Shown here: positions 8,754-18,738 of the stretch, piece after piece
How the letters are laid out: every line of letters starts with the position of its first letter
Position numbering within the stretch: the first letter of the stretch is position 1
Assembly: GCF_004342845.1 (NCBI RefSeq)
Contig: NZ_SLXB01000001.1
Span: 124,001 to 188,000 of the forward strand
DNA length: 64,000 nt
Direction: 5' to 3'
Source of the DNA: Prevotella heparinolytica
GTDB lineage: Bacteria; Bacteroidota; Bacteroidia; Bacteroidales; Bacteroidaceae
The notes under the pieces: generated by a model
Told to the model about the DNA's origin: nothing
The model's input: only the letters and a program-made list of their open reading frames with translations
Database searches by the model: none
Made by a program: the position numbers and the translations under genes

Positions 8754-11700
8754 ATGAAACAAACAACCGGCTTTTTAAAAGTATTGGGTATCGTGTTGCT
8801 GCTTTCTGCACTTTTTGCCATACAGGCAAAGGCACAGAACCTCACAGTGACAGGTACGGTGACCGACAACCAAGGTCCGGTGATCGGTGCTTCCATCCAA
8901 GTGGACGGCACCGGCAACGGATGTATCACGGACATCGACGGAAACTACACCTTGCACAATGTTCCCGCGAACGCCACCCTCGTATTCTCCTACATCGGCT
9001 ATCAGACACGGAAGGTTGCCGTAGGCGGAAAATCTAAAATCGATGTGAAACTAACGGAAGACAGCCAACTGCTGGAGGAAGTCGTCGTAGTGGGTTACGG
9101 CGTTCAGCGCAAGAGCGACCTGACAGGCGCGGTAGCCTCGGTAAAAGCCGCCGATGCCTTGAAAAGCACTCCTACCGGCAATGTCTCCGACGCTTTGCAG
9201 GGACGCATGGCAGGCGTATCGGTACTGTCCGGTTCGGGCGACCCGGGAAAAGAGAACACCATCCGTGTGCGCGGCATCAACTCCATCACGGCCGAAACCG
9301 GTCCGCTGGTTGTCATCGACGGATTTATCGGCGGCTCGCTTCAGTCTCTCAATCCGGCGGACATCCGCTCCATCGAAGTGTTGAAGGACGCGTCGGCAAC
9401 AGCCGTTTACGGTTCGCGCGGAGCCAATGGCGTCATCCTCGTCACTACCAAGAATCCGGCCAAAGACAAACTGACTGTCTCGTTCAACGCATTCGCCAAC
9501 TTCAAGACGGTGGCCAAGTATATAGATACACTCTCTCCCTACGAGTATGCGCAACTTGTCAACGACTATGGCAAAGAATACTTCAAAGGCGGAGATTACC
9601 ATTACTACAATGCCGATGAACTGGAAGCTTTCCGCACGGGAAAGGCGGGATTTGAATATGCGAAAGAGATTTTCAGGAAACCTGCCCTGACGCAGAACTA
9701 CGAATTGTCTGTGGCCGGCGGCGGAGAAAAGAGCACTTTTCTGGCATCTGTCCGCTACCAAAACGACGAAGGCATCATCAAGGCTTCTGAAAGCAGCGTC
9801 TACAACTGGCGCTTGAAGGTAGATACCGACATCCGCAAGTGGCTGAAGGCCGGACTGAACCTCTACGGTCATTACAGAAAAAGCGCCAATCCGCGCGTTT
9901 CCGAATATGACGGCCTGATACAGCAAGCCGCACTCTTCCCCAATACCGTCAACCCCAGGAACGAGCGGGGAGAGTACAACAACGCTTTCTTCGACGGCTC
10001 GCCTAACTACAATCCCATGGGGCACATCTGGGAAGCGAACAATTCCAACCAGACGTTGGTCAACAACCTGCAGGGCTATGTGGACTTCAAACTCATGGAC
10101 GGGCTGAATTTCCGCTCGCAACTGGGAGTGACCTTCGAAAACAGGATGAATTCATCCGCAGCCGGCGAGAACAGTTACGAGAAATTCAAGAACAACCGCA
10201 CGACGGCCCGTTCTCAAAGCTATTGGAACATGTCTTGGCTCAACACCAATACGCTGAGCTATGTGAAGGAGTTTAATAAGAACCATCGTGTCAATGCCAC
10301 TGCCGTTTTCGAGCAGTCGTATGACAATGACTACAACCACCAGACTGTGGCCAATGGCTTGGACCGGCCCGAACTGGGATGGGACGCCTTGGGATGGTCT
10401 GCCGGCGACTTGGCTAACATCGGCTCAAATCGAATCATCACCACGCTGATGTCCGGCATGTTCCGGTTGAACTATGTATTCATGAACCGTTATATGCTCA
10501 CGGCTTCCATCCGTGCCGACGGCTCTTCCCGTCTGGCGGATAAGTGGAGCTATTTCCCGTCAGCCGCACTGGCTTGGGATTTGAAACAAGAGGCTTTCCT
10601 GAAAGACAACAACTTCATCGACCAGTTGAAGTTCCGCGTGGGCTACGGCTCGGTAGGGAACCAGTCGGTAGAGGCCTATCGCATCTATTCGAAGCTTGTC
10701 AACGTGCGCAATTCCGACGGAAGTACATCTTACAAGATAGACCGCCCTGCCGCTCCCTACCTGAAGTGGGAACGCAACGACCAAACAAACATCGGTTTGG
10801 ACTTCGGCATTTTCAACGGCCGCCTGCGCATCAGTGCCGATTGGTATAACAAGATTTCGAAGGATATTCTGCTGGAATTGGCCCAACCCACACATTTGGG
10901 TCACGGCTCGGCATTGAGGAACTCGGGCAAGATAAAGAACACCGGTGTGGAATTTACCATCGGCGCAGACCCGATTGCCGGGAAGACATTCAGATGGCAT
11001 TCAGACCTCACGTTGTCTCACAATAAAGGTACTTTCGAGAACATCCCGACTGAAAACCGCCGTCAGCAACAAGCCGGCGAATACCAGAATCAAATCTTCC
11101 AAATGATAGAAGGGCAGAAGCTGGGTACTTTCTACGGATATAAATCCGCCGGCATCTGGCAGGAAGATGAGGTAAACGCTCCTTTTGTCGATGCCAAGGG
11201 AGTGAAGAATGGCAAAACCAACGGACAGACTTATAAGGTGGTTGCGGGCAACATGAAGCTGGCCGACCTGAACAAAGACGGTGTAATCAACGAGGCAGAC
11301 CAGAGCGTGATAGGATGCGGCCAACCCACTTTCAACTGGGGATGGAGCAACACCTTCAGCTATAAAAACTTCGACTTCTCTTTCTTCGTGGTGGGATTTC
11401 ATGGCTTCGACATCTACAATGCCAACGAACACATGGCCATCAGCGGCATCAGGGCGCAGAGCAAAGCCCCTGTGGTTCCTCTGCGTAAGCTGCAGAACCG
11501 CTGGACACCCACGAATACCGATACCGACATTCCGGGCTTCGTCAAGGGCGGCAACACGTATGTCAACAGATACATGAGCCGCTACGTGGAAGACGGCAGC
11601 TTCATCAAGATGAAGAGCGTCACACTTGGCTATACGTTGCCCGAGAAATGCTGCAAGTCGTTGGGCATCAACAATCTTCGCGTTTATGCTTCCGTGCAGA

Positions 11701-11834
11701 ACCCGTTCCACATCACCCGATACTCCGGACTGGACCCCGAAGCTACTTTGGGAAATCCGCTGATACAGGGCGTGGATTGGGGCAACTATCCCAACAGCCG
11801 GAACTATCTGGTCGGTTTGAACTTTGCTTTCTAA
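8754..11834 (+). CDS. SusC/RagA-type TonB-dependent glycan transporter (pair 1)
   Basis: A 1026-residue outer-membrane transporter. The signal peptide is residues 1-27. A carboxypeptidase-D-like beta domain follows at about 30-110 (TVTGTVTDNQGPVIGASI), then the LLEEVVVVGYGVQRKSDLTG linker, a plug with LQGRMAGVSVLSGSGDPG and VLKDASATAVYGSRGANG, and a 22-strand barrel ending GLNFAF. There is no STN domain, so it fits HTCS control rather than sigma/anti-sigma control. It pairs with the SusD 25 bp downstream and shares its promoter design with the second susC of this locus. Neighbouring sulfatase and PL8 genes suggest a chondroitin-type oligosaccharide cargo (inference). Confidence 0.95.
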   Translation: MKQTTGFLKVLGIVLLLSALFAIQAKAQNLTVTGTVTDNQGPVIGASIQVDGTGNGCITDIDGNYTLHNVPANATLVFSYIGYQTRKVAVGGKSKIDVKLTEDSQLLEEVVVVGYGVQRKSDLTGAVASVKAADALKSTPTGNVSDALQGRMAGVSVLSGSGDPGKENTIRVRGINSITAETGPLVVIDGFIGGSLQSLNPADIRSIEVLKDASATAVYGSRGANGVILVTTKNPAKDKLTVSFNAFANFKTVAKYIDTLSPYEYAQLVNDYGKEYFKGGDYHYYNADELEAFRTGKAGFEYAKEIFRKPALTQNYELSVAGGGEKSTFLASVRYQNDEGIIKASESSVYNWRLKVDTDIRKWLKAGLNLYGHYRKSANPRVSEYDGLIQQAALFPNTVNPRNERGEYNNAFFDGSPNYNPMGHIWEANNSNQTLVNNLQGYVDFKLMDGLNFRSQLGVTFENRMNSSAAGENSYEKFKNNRTTARSQSYWNMSWLNTNTLSYVKEFNKNHRVNATAVFEQSYDNDYNHQTVANGLDRPELGWDALGWSAGDLANIGSNRIITTLMSGMFRLNYVFMNRYMLTASIRADGSSRLADKWSYFPSAALAWDLKQEAFLKDNNFIDQLKFRVGYGSVGNQSVEAYRIYSKLVNVRNSDGSTSYKIDRPAAPYLKWERNDQTNIGLDFGIFNGRLRISADWYNKISKDILLELAQPTHLGHGSALRNSGKIKNTGVEFTIGADPIAGKTFRWHSDLTLSHNKGTFENIPTENRRQQQAGEYQNQIFQMIEGQKLGTFYGYKSAGIWQEDEVNAPFVDAKGVKNGKTNGQTYKVVAGNMKLADLNKDGVINEADQSVIGCGQPTFNWGWSNTFSYKNFDFSFFVVGFHGFDIYNANEHMAISGIRAQSKAPVVPLRKLQNRWTPTNTDTDIPGFVKGGNTYVNRYMSRYVEDGSFIKMKSVTLGYTLPEKCCKSLGINNLRVYASVQNPFHITRYSGLDPEATLGNPLIQGVDWGNYPNSRNYLVGLNFAF

Positions 11835-11859
11835 CAATTAACCCATTTAGAAGAATAAT

Positions 11860-13347
11860 ATGAAAAAGATACTCTATTCCATAACACTTGCCGGCTGTCT
11901 TGCCTTTACTGCCTCTTGCGTAGATCTCACTCAAGAGCCCCAGTCCTTTTCCACCGTGGACAGCTACTTTAAGCTTTTAGACCAGTCTTCTTTAGAGAAG
12001 TTCACCACTGCCCTCTACAACGACCTTTGGGGCGGTAATTACGGCTTCAACTGCCGCATGCAGTCCATCAACGTATGTGCCGACGATGTGACTTTCCGGG
12101 CCGCAAAACCCGACAATCGTCTCGGGAATTTCAATAACCTTTCTCCGGACATCATGCAGAACAATGCGGACGTAAGTACGACGTGGAACTTATTCTTCAA
12201 AGCCATAAACGATGCCAATGCCGTTATCAACAAAACGGTATTCCCCAATGACGAGAAGCAGCTCCGCAAGTTCCGCGAGATAGTAGGCGAGGCTTATTTC
12301 GTGCGTGGTTTCTCTTTCCTTTATTTAGTCCGTCTTTTCGGAGATGTGCCTTTGGTCTTGAACGAAGACGAATCAGACGCCCGCATGCCGCGTACAAGCG
12401 TTGCCGAGGTGTATGACAAAGCCGTTGTTCCCAGTCTGCAAAGGGCTGTGGAATGGCTGCCTGCCACCGCCCGGAAAGGCAACCCTGCCACACCCACCCG
12501 ATGGGCTGCCAAGCTCTGCTTGGCCGATGCTTATATGAGCATGGCCGGATGGCCCCTGAAGAGAACGGAATGCTATGCAAAGGCTGCCGAACTGACGAAA
12601 GACATCATCGACAATTCCGGCCTGAAACTGACGGGGAAGTATGCCGAAATCTGGAAAGAGAGCAATAAGAACAGCACGGACGAGGTGATGTTCGCACTAC
12701 TGCACAGCGTGGCCAACAAAAGCGCAAGCCAATACGGAAAGTCCTACTATCCGTCGGACTTCAGTCCCAATGCAGGATGGGCCGACTACTACGGCAACGA
12801 GGCTTTCTATCTGAACTATCCGGACGATGAGCGCAAGGCATGGAATTACATGACTCAATGGAAAACAAAAAAAGGCCTCGTGCAGTATAAAGCCTCGGCC
12901 GATAAGCTCCCGGCCATCTCCAAGTATTATGATTACAATGACGGAGCTCCGGGCAAGAGCCAGCTTTCAAACGGCATGACCTGCATTTACCGGTATGCGG
13001 AGGCGCTGCTCACTTATGCCGAGGCCTCGACAAGAGCCACCGGCAATGTCAACGCCCAGGCATTGGCCGCCATTCAGGCCGTACAGAAGCGTGCCGGATA
13101 TGCCTCCGATAAGCTGACGGACACCACGGAGCCTGCCGCTTTCCTGAAAGCTGTGTCCGACGAACGGGGATGGGAATTCTTCGCAGAGATGAAACGCTGG
13201 TTCGAACTGGTACGCTTGGAGAAGGTAAAGGAAGTGAAAGCCGCGCAATGGGATAACTCCTTGTTCAAGGCGCAAAACCATTACTACCTGCCCATACCTT
13301 ATCAGCAGATTCAGTTGACGGGATGGAGCAACAACGCGGGCTATTAA
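11860..13347 (+). CDS. SusD/RagB-type surface glycan-binding lipoprotein (pair 1)
   Basis: A 495-residue outer-membrane lipoprotein that lids its SusC partner. Its lipobox is FTASC, with Cys about residue 20. The TPR-like alpha-helical fold shows as FREIVGEAYFVRGFSFLYLV RLFGDVP (split here by a space), the RWAAKLCLADAYMSMAGWP block and the C-terminal YRYAEALLTYAEAS and ERGWEFFAEMKRWFELVR motifs. It sits 25 bp after susC on the same strand and closes the operon. The carbohydrate ligand cannot be read from sequence. Confidence 0.95.
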   Translation: MKKILYSITLAGCLAFTASCVDLTQEPQSFSTVDSYFKLLDQSSLEKFTTALYNDLWGGNYGFNCRMQSINVCADDVTFRAAKPDNRLGNFNNLSPDIMQNNADVSTTWNLFFKAINDANAVINKTVFPNDEKQLRKFREIVGEAYFVRGFSFLYLVRLFGDVPLVLNEDESDARMPRTSVAEVYDKAVVPSLQRAVEWLPATARKGNPATPTRWAAKLCLADAYMSMAGWPLKRTECYAKAAELTKDIIDNSGLKLTGKYAEIWKESNKNSTDEVMFALLHSVANKSASQYGKSYYPSDFSPNAGWADYYGNEAFYLNYPDDERKAWNYMTQWKTKKGLVQYKASADKLPAISKYYDYNDGAPGKSQLSNGMTCIYRYAEALLTYAEASTRATGNVNAQALAAIQAVQKRAGYASDKLTDTTEPAAFLKAVSDERGWEFFAEMKRWFELVRLEKVKEVKAAQWDNSLFKAQNHYYLPIPYQQIQLTGWSNNAGY

Positions 13348-13444
13348 GGGCCTGTTGAAAGGCTGCTCTGTGTTATTTTCTTGAGCATTCTTCTTTTTTG
13401 AAAGAAACAAGAGATGCTCTAAGAACTTAGATGCATCGAAAAAA

Positions 13445-13482
13445 GACCGCCTCTGTCGAGAAGATTCTTGGCAGAGGCGGTC
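13445..13482 (-). terminator. Hairpin terminator between convergent genes
   Basis: An 11-bp perfect stem (GACCGCCTCTG with CAGAGGCGGTC) with a 16-nt loop. On the minus strand it is followed by TTTTTT, so it best stops leftward transcripts reading past the sulfatase at 13878. On the plus strand it lies 98 bp after the susD stop but lacks a T run. Confidence 0.65.
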
Positions 13483-13687
13483 GAGTGTATAAGCGTATTG
13501 GTTTGTATGATACGAGTCCTCCCGAAAAGGGAAAGAAATTACCTGAATCCGCGATAGGCGGTTCCTTCTTCTAAAGATGAGGGACTGCATCCTGTCGGGC
13601 GGATATTTCCTGAATGCAGCGGTTTACAGCGGTCAGGCAGAAGAGAAGAGAGCCTTTTACGTCAAGCGCCCTCCCCCCCTCCTGTTT

Positions 13688-13775
13688 GACAGCTGCAAGC
13701 CTTTGTCGTGACAGACGCAAATGTTCAAGCCGACAGACACAAGTGTTTGAGCCTTTCAGACACAAGTGTCTGAAA
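13688..13775. repeat. Phased 22-bp array, family 1 (four units)
   Basis: Units start at 13688, 13710, 13732 and 13754, exactly 22 bp apart; the first three begin GACAG. The last unit sits inside a 26-bp perfect inverted repeat (13752-13777, two 12-bp arms around AA). The array lies 103 bp beyond the stop of the minus-strand sulfatase. Together with the terminator at 13445 it accounts for most of the 530-bp gap between susD and the sulfatase. Confidence 0.8.
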
Positions 13776-13877
13776 GGGTTGGATTAAACCTCTGATAACC
13801 AATGAAATTTTACTCTGAAACACAAGTCCCCGTGTAAGGTTATCGGCCTGCTTCTTATCCCGGATTCAGGTAGGAAA

Positions 13878-15236
13878 TTACATGCCGGGTATGAGGTGAA
13901 GGCCTTTGCGTATCTGTGTAACGCGGTGCAGCTTCATCCATTCGTTCAGAAGAGCACGGTGCGATAGTAGTACATCGGCATACTTCTTTTCTATGGCCAG
14001 GTTCCTCATCTCGCCTCGGTCGTTCTCCATGTCAAACAGTTGTTCGCGATACCGGCCCTTATCGTAGAGCACGTATTTGTAGCGCGCAGTGCGCAAGGCC
14101 CAGCCCCGGCTCACGCCTTTGTCGAAGGTGGTTTCGCTTACTACGTATGGCTGATGCTGTGTGCCGGGATTACCTTTTTCGGCAAGCTCTCTGAACGAAA
14201 CTCCGTGTACTCCCTGCGGCAGAGGGATGCCGGCCCAATGGCATACCGAAGCGAAGAAATCCACTCCGTTGTTCACCGGTTGCGGCAGTTTTACGCCCGC
14301 ATTCTTCTTTTCGGGCGAGACCACTATCAGAGGTACATTCACCACCTCTTCATAGAGTGCCGACTTCTGATTCCAGTGATGAGCGCCCACACCGTCGCCA
14401 TGATCGCTTGTAAAGATAACGACCGTATTCTTCCAGAGCTTCTTTCGGTCGAGGACGTCGACAATCTTTCCTATTTCGGCATCTACCTTCTCTACCAGTC
14501 TGAAGTAGAAACTGCGATAACGCCGCCAGTCGTCCGGAGTGTAGTCTCGGGTGGGATAGGCGGAATAGTTTGAGCGTTGCTCGTAAGCGATGACGTCGGC
14601 GTCGTAGGGATTGCGTGCAAAGTTCGTGGGCAGTCCCGGCCATTCGTCTTGCGGCAGCTCCTCCAGAGTGGCGAAAGGCAGGTTTTGGCTGCGTGCATGT
14701 TCGCAGATGTTGTGCGGATTGTCAAACGAAGCAACGAGGAAGAAGGGGCTGCGGTGTTCCTGTTCCAGAAAGCCTGCGCACGCTTCTGCCAGACCGTTGT
14801 CATCGTGGGGATGGATGTTGGTGAAGCCGAATTCGCCATCGGGAATGGAGGAGGTGTGAAGATGCCACTTGCCGGCATAGGCGCATTCGTATCCGGCATT
14901 TTGCATCAGTGTGCCCAGTGTGCGTACGCGTAGCGAGTCGGGTAGCGGGGTGCCGTTCACGGCCAGTCCCACCTCGTGCGAGGTGTGTCCCGTGAACATG
15001 GAGGCACGCGACGGCCCGCTGAGCGGAGCGGAACAATAGGCGTTTTCGAACAATACTCCCGCCTTTGCCAGCCGGTCGATGTGGGGAGTGTGCAGGTCGC
15101 GGTTTCCCATGCAGCTCATGGCGGAAGCCGTCTGCTGGTCGGTCATGATGTAAATGATGTTGGGACGTTCTTCTGCCGCCGAGAGGGAGGGAAGTGCCAA
15201 CGTGGTGCAATACAAAAGTTTTCTCAATGGAACCAT
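13878..15236 (-). CDS. Sulfatase, S1 family, serine-type (probable glycosaminoglycan sulfatase)
   Basis: A 452-residue exported sulfatase. The formylglycine motif is SGPSR with Ser73 as the residue to be oxidised, so maturation would need an anaerobic sulfatase-maturing enzyme encoded elsewhere. N-terminal metal ligands are in NIIYIMTDQQ (the usual DD is DQ here). Other family motifs are GKWHLH (near 123), FTSDHGDGVGAHH (near 277) and a C-terminal Arg/Lys-rich block. Its place next to the PL8 lyase suggests removal of sulfate from chondroitin or dermatan oligosaccharides; the exact linkage is not readable. An N-terminal signal sequence (about 1-20) indicates a periplasmic protein. Confidence 0.88.
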   Translation of the reverse strand: MVPLRKLLYCTTLALPSLSAAEERPNIIYIMTDQQTASAMSCMGNRDLHTPHIDRLAKAGVLFENAYCSAPLSGPSRASMFTGHTSHEVGLAVNGTPLPDSLRVRTLGTLMQNAGYECAYAGKWHLHTSSIPDGEFGFTNIHPHDDNGLAEACAGFLEQEHRSPFFLVASFDNPHNICEHARSQNLPFATLEELPQDEWPGLPTNFARNPYDADVIAYEQRSNYSAYPTRDYTPDDWRRYRSFYFRLVEKVDAEIGKIVDVLDRKKLWKNTVVIFTSDHGDGVGAHHWNQKSALYEEVVNVPLIVVSPEKKNAGVKLPQPVNNGVDFFASVCHWAGIPLPQGVHGVSFRELAEKGNPGTQHQPYVVSETTFDKGVSRGWALRTARYKYVLYDKGRYREQLFDMENDRGEMRNLAIEKKYADVLLSHRALLNEWMKLHRVTQIRKGLHLIPGM

Positions 15237-15282
15237 AGTATAGAATATTGTTTAGAGAATGAAGTGAGTTCGTATGTCAGGA

Positions 15283-15290
15283 CAAAAATA
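15283..15290 (-). promoter_or_regulatory. -7 box (TATTTTTG) of the sulfatase gene
   Basis: On the minus strand TATTTTTG lies 46 bp before the ATG at 15236. About 43 bp further upstream is a loose relative of the locus palindrome (GCACGAAAATGACA), too weak to count as an operator. Confidence 0.45.
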
Positions 15291-15392
15291 GGGTTTTCGT
15301 AGTAGAAACGATGCCACTTATATGCTAACCTGTGTCATTTTCGTGCAATCGATACCCCTGCCCAAGCTGCTTCCGTCGGCGGTTCACTGCAT

Positions 15393-15480
15393 CTATAGAT
15401 GCAGTGAGCGGGAACTATAGATGCAGCGGACTGGAACTATAGATGCAGCGGACTGGAACTATAGATGCAGCCTGCCGGAT
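15393..15480. repeat. Phased 22-bp array, family 2 (four units, core CTATAGATGCAG)
   Basis: CTATAGATGCAG occurs at 15393, 15415, 15437 and 15459, exactly 22 bp apart; units two and three are identical. The first unit forms part of a 22-bp perfect palindrome (15385-15406). The array ends 15 bp from the stop codon of the minus-strand lyase at 15496. The array at 36146 has the same CTGCATCTATA core in reverse complement. Confidence 0.92.
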
Positions 15481-15495
15481 GTATATAGCCTGTTT

Positions 15496-18400
15496 TCAGC
15501 GTTCCTTCTGCGCCGTCAGTTCCACATCGAAGCTTGCCGCATCCTTGCACGTAAAGCGTAGTACGGTCTGCCTCTTGTCGGCAGACAGTACCTTGCAGTA
15601 TGGTGTCTCGGCAACCGTCCATCGGCCTTTTAAGGTGAGGGTGACGGGTATCTCGCCGCTTGCGTTGTCTTTCCATGGGCGTGAGTAGATGCTGCGCTCG
15701 ATACGTTTTCCGTCTTGGTCGAAAACTTCGTCGGCAGGACCGCGATACAAGGCAAGGTCGGGCTGGGCAACGGTCAGCAGTAATTTGTCCTTCTTTTTCT
15801 CGTGTGTCATCACAAGGCAGCAAGTGTCGGCTTTCTGCAACACGCCTTCCGAAGGAAGTTGCTGCGGGGTCTCGAAGAGAACATAAGACGTCAGCCCGTC
15901 GGCCTGCAAGCGAACGATGTGGGCGGTGCGGTCTTGCCGTAGAATCCGGTAGGAGGGTCGCTTGGCAAAAGCCTTCAGCGAAGCGGCGTCCGTGCGAGGT
16001 AGTACGGCATACTCGTACGATGCGCCCCGTGGGGCTTTGCCGTGTTGCAACACCAGCGAAACCCAGTTGCCCGTGGTGGGCTTGGTGCTGCGCTCGCCCA
16101 CGGTGACTTGCGGGAAGTTTCGCTCGAATTTGCCCCGTTTCATCGAAGGTTTTCCTATATAATATCCCACGCCGTTGGGGTCGATGTAAGTCTGTCCGTT
16201 ATCATGAAAACCATTCCAATAGCTGCGGGTTTCGGGGGTGAGGGCGGCCAGCTGGAACACGGTGGTTTCTGTGGGGAAGTCGGCATTGCTGTTCTCTATG
16301 TCCGTGCCCAGACAAACGATGACACCGTTGAAGAAGTGGAACGACTTGCGTGCCCGGTGCGAGCCGTTATACTTGTCGTGTTCGTGCAGCTTCATGCCGA
16401 AGTTGCCGTTGGTTCGGAAGTGCGACAATCCTCCGGCAAAAGCCTCGTCGGAGTAGAGCATCTCCTCCATGCCGGAGAAGGCGTCTACGTTGAGCACGCG
16501 GGCGCGCAACCGGTCGAAGGGCAGGTGTATGGTCGTTGTTCCGGGTATGCGGTTCCAGTCGAAGCCTGCTTCCTGCCAGCCACCGGTGGCAAAAGTGACC
16601 TTTTCATCGGGCTTTCCGGTCAGTATCTGCATGCTGCCGTGTGCCAGATAGCGGCCGTAGAAGTTGGCTGGGAGATAATGCTCGGCGGCCCATAGGTAGC
16701 GGGAGTGTCCGCGCACCACTGCCGCCCGGTTGTCGCACCGTTGTACGGACACACAGCCGTAGCCCAGCGCCAAGTTGCCTTGCGGTTCGGGTTCGGGACG
16801 GAAGCCTTGCGCTTCGAGCAGTTCCTTCAATTCACGCTCCTGCCGTGCGGAGACTTTGGGCAGATAATCGGGGGCATCCTCTCCGGCTGTTCCGCTATCA
16901 GAGACAAGGCGCAGATAGGCGGCGGCCATTTCGGGGTCGTATGCTTGCTTGCCGTCCGGTGTGCCTGCAAGTGCCATCGTGGCATATTGAACAGGTATCA
17001 GCTCGCCTTTCCCGTTGGGATGCCGGCCTGACATGGAGAGCGGCCACTGCTTCAGGTTGCAATAGAAGCGCATGGCAAGCAATACATTCTTCACGGTGCG
17101 GTGCGCCAATTCCGAGAGCTTGAACTCCGTTCCGCTCAGCAGATACACCATGCTCGTTGCGCCGTCCAGCCCGCCCACGGCGTATGCCGGATAGTTGTTG
17201 CAGTGGTGGAAGCAGGCGCCGTCTTTCTTGAAAGAACCCGCCAGCCCTTCGGCAGGCCGGCAACCGTGGTCCAGCCAGCGTGAAAAAGAACGCAGGTATT
17301 GCAGTTTCTCCGGCGAATCTTCCATGATGAGGATGCTGGCCATGCGTCCCTGCATCTTGGTGTTGAAAGTGTCGATGTCGATGCCGTCGACGAGGGGTTT
17401 GGGAAATACTTCGTTGGTGATGGCATACCAGTTCAGGGTGCGTTCGGCCTCTTCCAGCCTGCCTGCATCGCGCAGCACGTCTTTCATCAGGAAGTAGGAG
17501 ACGAACAGGCCGCGCATGCTGTATCCGTAGTGGTGGATGTTTCCCCAGCAGCTGCCGTAGACGATTCCTTGGTCGGTGGCGTTGGCGTACATGGCAAGGA
17601 ATTTCTGCTTCAGCTCGTTCTTCAGGGTGGCATTGCCGGCGTTGTGGTAGGCCACGGAGATGCGCTTCATCAGATTGAAGTAATCGCTGATTTCCACTCC
17701 CAGCTTGGTGAACATGTCCTTGTCCCAGTCGGGCAGAAGCCGTTCGTAGGCCTCGGACTGGCGTACGAACCAAATGGGGCGTCCCGTCACCTTGCCTTCC
17801 ACGGTGGCAATGTTGTAAAAGTCGTACTTCCGGCGGATGGCTTCCATCTCCTTGTCCGAAAGGGCGGCAGGTGTGTAGAGCATATCCCGGAAGCGCCTTT
17901 CCATCTTCCGCATGTCTTGCCTTTGCGCATCCGTTACGGGTGTCAGAGGAATGTCCGGCTTCAACAGCGAATGCTCGTAGACCACCAGCCAGTGGTTGGT
18001 GGTGCCTTTATTGACGAAGGGCACTTGCAAGTCGGGCGTCTGTTGGCGGGCATCCACTTTCGAGGCAGTCAGCACATGGTCGAAGAAGAGCTTGCCTTTT
18101 ACATCCGGAGCCACGATGCGCACTTCGTCCATCCCCTCTTCGGGCGTTCCTTGCATGTCGCGCTCGTAGCACACCCACGCTCCGCGCCAGCCGGTGAAGT
18201 TGATGCCGAAGGGAAAGGAGGTGCACAATCTGCCGTCTTTCAAGAACTCGAACCGGATGGTTTTGTCCTGTGCCTGCTCGTTATATATCCATACGATGAA
18301 GGCAGAGAGATAGGTATCGCGTCCCGTCGGGTCTTTCGGCTCAAACTTCAGGTCTTTCTTGATGGAGAGCACGGCATGAGGGGCGTAATTCCAGCTCAGG

Positions 18401-18594
18401 CTGTGCCCGCCGTCTCTGTAATGTTCGTCGCTGACGGATAGTTGAGAGTCTGTGCCCGTTATAAAGGGCGGAACTTGCGTTTCTTCGAAAGAGAGCAGGC
18501 GTTCGTTCTTCACTGTTTGCGCTTGCCCGTTCGCGGGGCATAACATCCAAAGGAGCATTGCCGCTCCCGTCTTCCATTTATTGAGTTGCGTCAT
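15496..18594 (-). CDS. Polysaccharide lyase family 8, chondroitin-sulfate-ABC-type lyase
   Basis: A 1032-residue exported lyase (signal peptide about 1-25, ending GQAQ). It has the N-terminal Lyase_N beta-sandwich (about 30-210), an alpha/alpha toroid catalytic domain (about 240-610) and C-terminal PL8 beta-sandwiches. By alignment from memory with Proteus chondroitinase ABC I (His501, Tyr508, Arg560), the catalytic residues are His464 and Tyr471 in [10 protein letters not shown] and Arg524 in SGRHP, all with near-identical spacing. It cleaves chondroitin/dermatan-type chains by beta-elimination into unsaturated disaccharides, feeding the nearby sulfatases. No GH88 unsaturated glucuronyl hydrolase is present in the window. 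Confidence 0.9.
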   Translation of the reverse strand: MTQLNKWKTGAAMLLWMLCPANGQAQTVKNERLLSFEETQVPPFITGTDSQLSVSDEHYRDGGHSLSWNYAPHAVLSIKKDLKFEPKDPTGRDTYLSAFIVWIYNEQAQDKTIRFEFLKDGRLCTSFPFGINFTGWRGAWVCYERDMQGTPEEGMDEVRIVAPDVKGKLFFDHVLTASKVDARQQTPDLQVPFVNKGTTNHWLVVYEHSLLKPDIPLTPVTDAQRQDMRKMERRFRDMLYTPAALSDKEMEAIRRKYDFYNIATVEGKVTGRPIWFVRQSEAYERLLPDWDKDMFTKLGVEISDYFNLMKRISVAYHNAGNATLKNELKQKFLAMYANATDQGIVYGSCWGNIHHYGYSMRGLFVSYFLMKDVLRDAGRLEEAERTLNWYAITNEVFPKPLVDGIDIDTFNTKMQGRMASILIMEDSPEKLQYLRSFSRWLDHGCRPAEGLAGSFKKDGACFHHCNNYPAYAVGGLDGATSMVYLLSGTEFKLSELAHRTVKNVLLAMRFYCNLKQWPLSMSGRHPNGKGELIPVQYATMALAGTPDGKQAYDPEMAAAYLRLVSDSGTAGEDAPDYLPKVSARQERELKELLEAQGFRPEPEPQGNLALGYGCVSVQRCDNRAAVVRGHSRYLWAAEHYLPANFYGRYLAHGSMQILTGKPDEKVTFATGGWQEAGFDWNRIPGTTTIHLPFDRLRARVLNVDAFSGMEEMLYSDEAFAGGLSHFRTNGNFGMKLHEHDKYNGSHRARKSFHFFNGVIVCLGTDIENSNADFPTETTVFQLAALTPETRSYWNGFHDNGQTYIDPNGVGYYIGKPSMKRGKFERNFPQVTVGERSTKPTTGNWVSLVLQHGKAPRGASYEYAVLPRTDAASLKAFAKRPSYRILRQDRTAHIVRLQADGLTSYVLFETPQQLPSEGVLQKADTCCLVMTHEKKKDKLLLTVAQPDLALYRGPADEVFDQDGKRIERSIYSRPWKDNASGEIPVTLTLKGRWTVAETPYCKVLSADKRQTVLRFTCKDAASFDVELTAQKER

Positions 18595-18738
18595 ATCTGG
18601 TTATTTTATAGGTATTGTACAAAGAAACCTCCATTTCTTCAAAGGGAAGAGGGCGAATCGTACATAAGAAGTATAAAAACGTTGCTTCGTGAAGAGAGAG
18701 AGCCTGCCCAAAGCGTATGACAAGCAGGCGGAAGCCCT

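Noticed and set aside
13688..13777. Ordinary terminators as the explanation of the 22-bp arrays
   Set aside because: Individual units can form hairpins, but there is no T run after them and the strict period over 4-6 units is not needed for termination. The 11/22-bp array in mnmA is inside a gene.
15283..15350. HTCS operator at the first sulfatase promoter
   Set aside because: The only similar sequence (GCACGAAAATGACA) matches the palindrome at about half of its positions, which is not enough.
18640..18670. Operator copy upstream of the PL8 lyase (GTACGATTCG)
   Set aside because: Only one half is present and its distance to the start is far shorter than in the two susC promoters.
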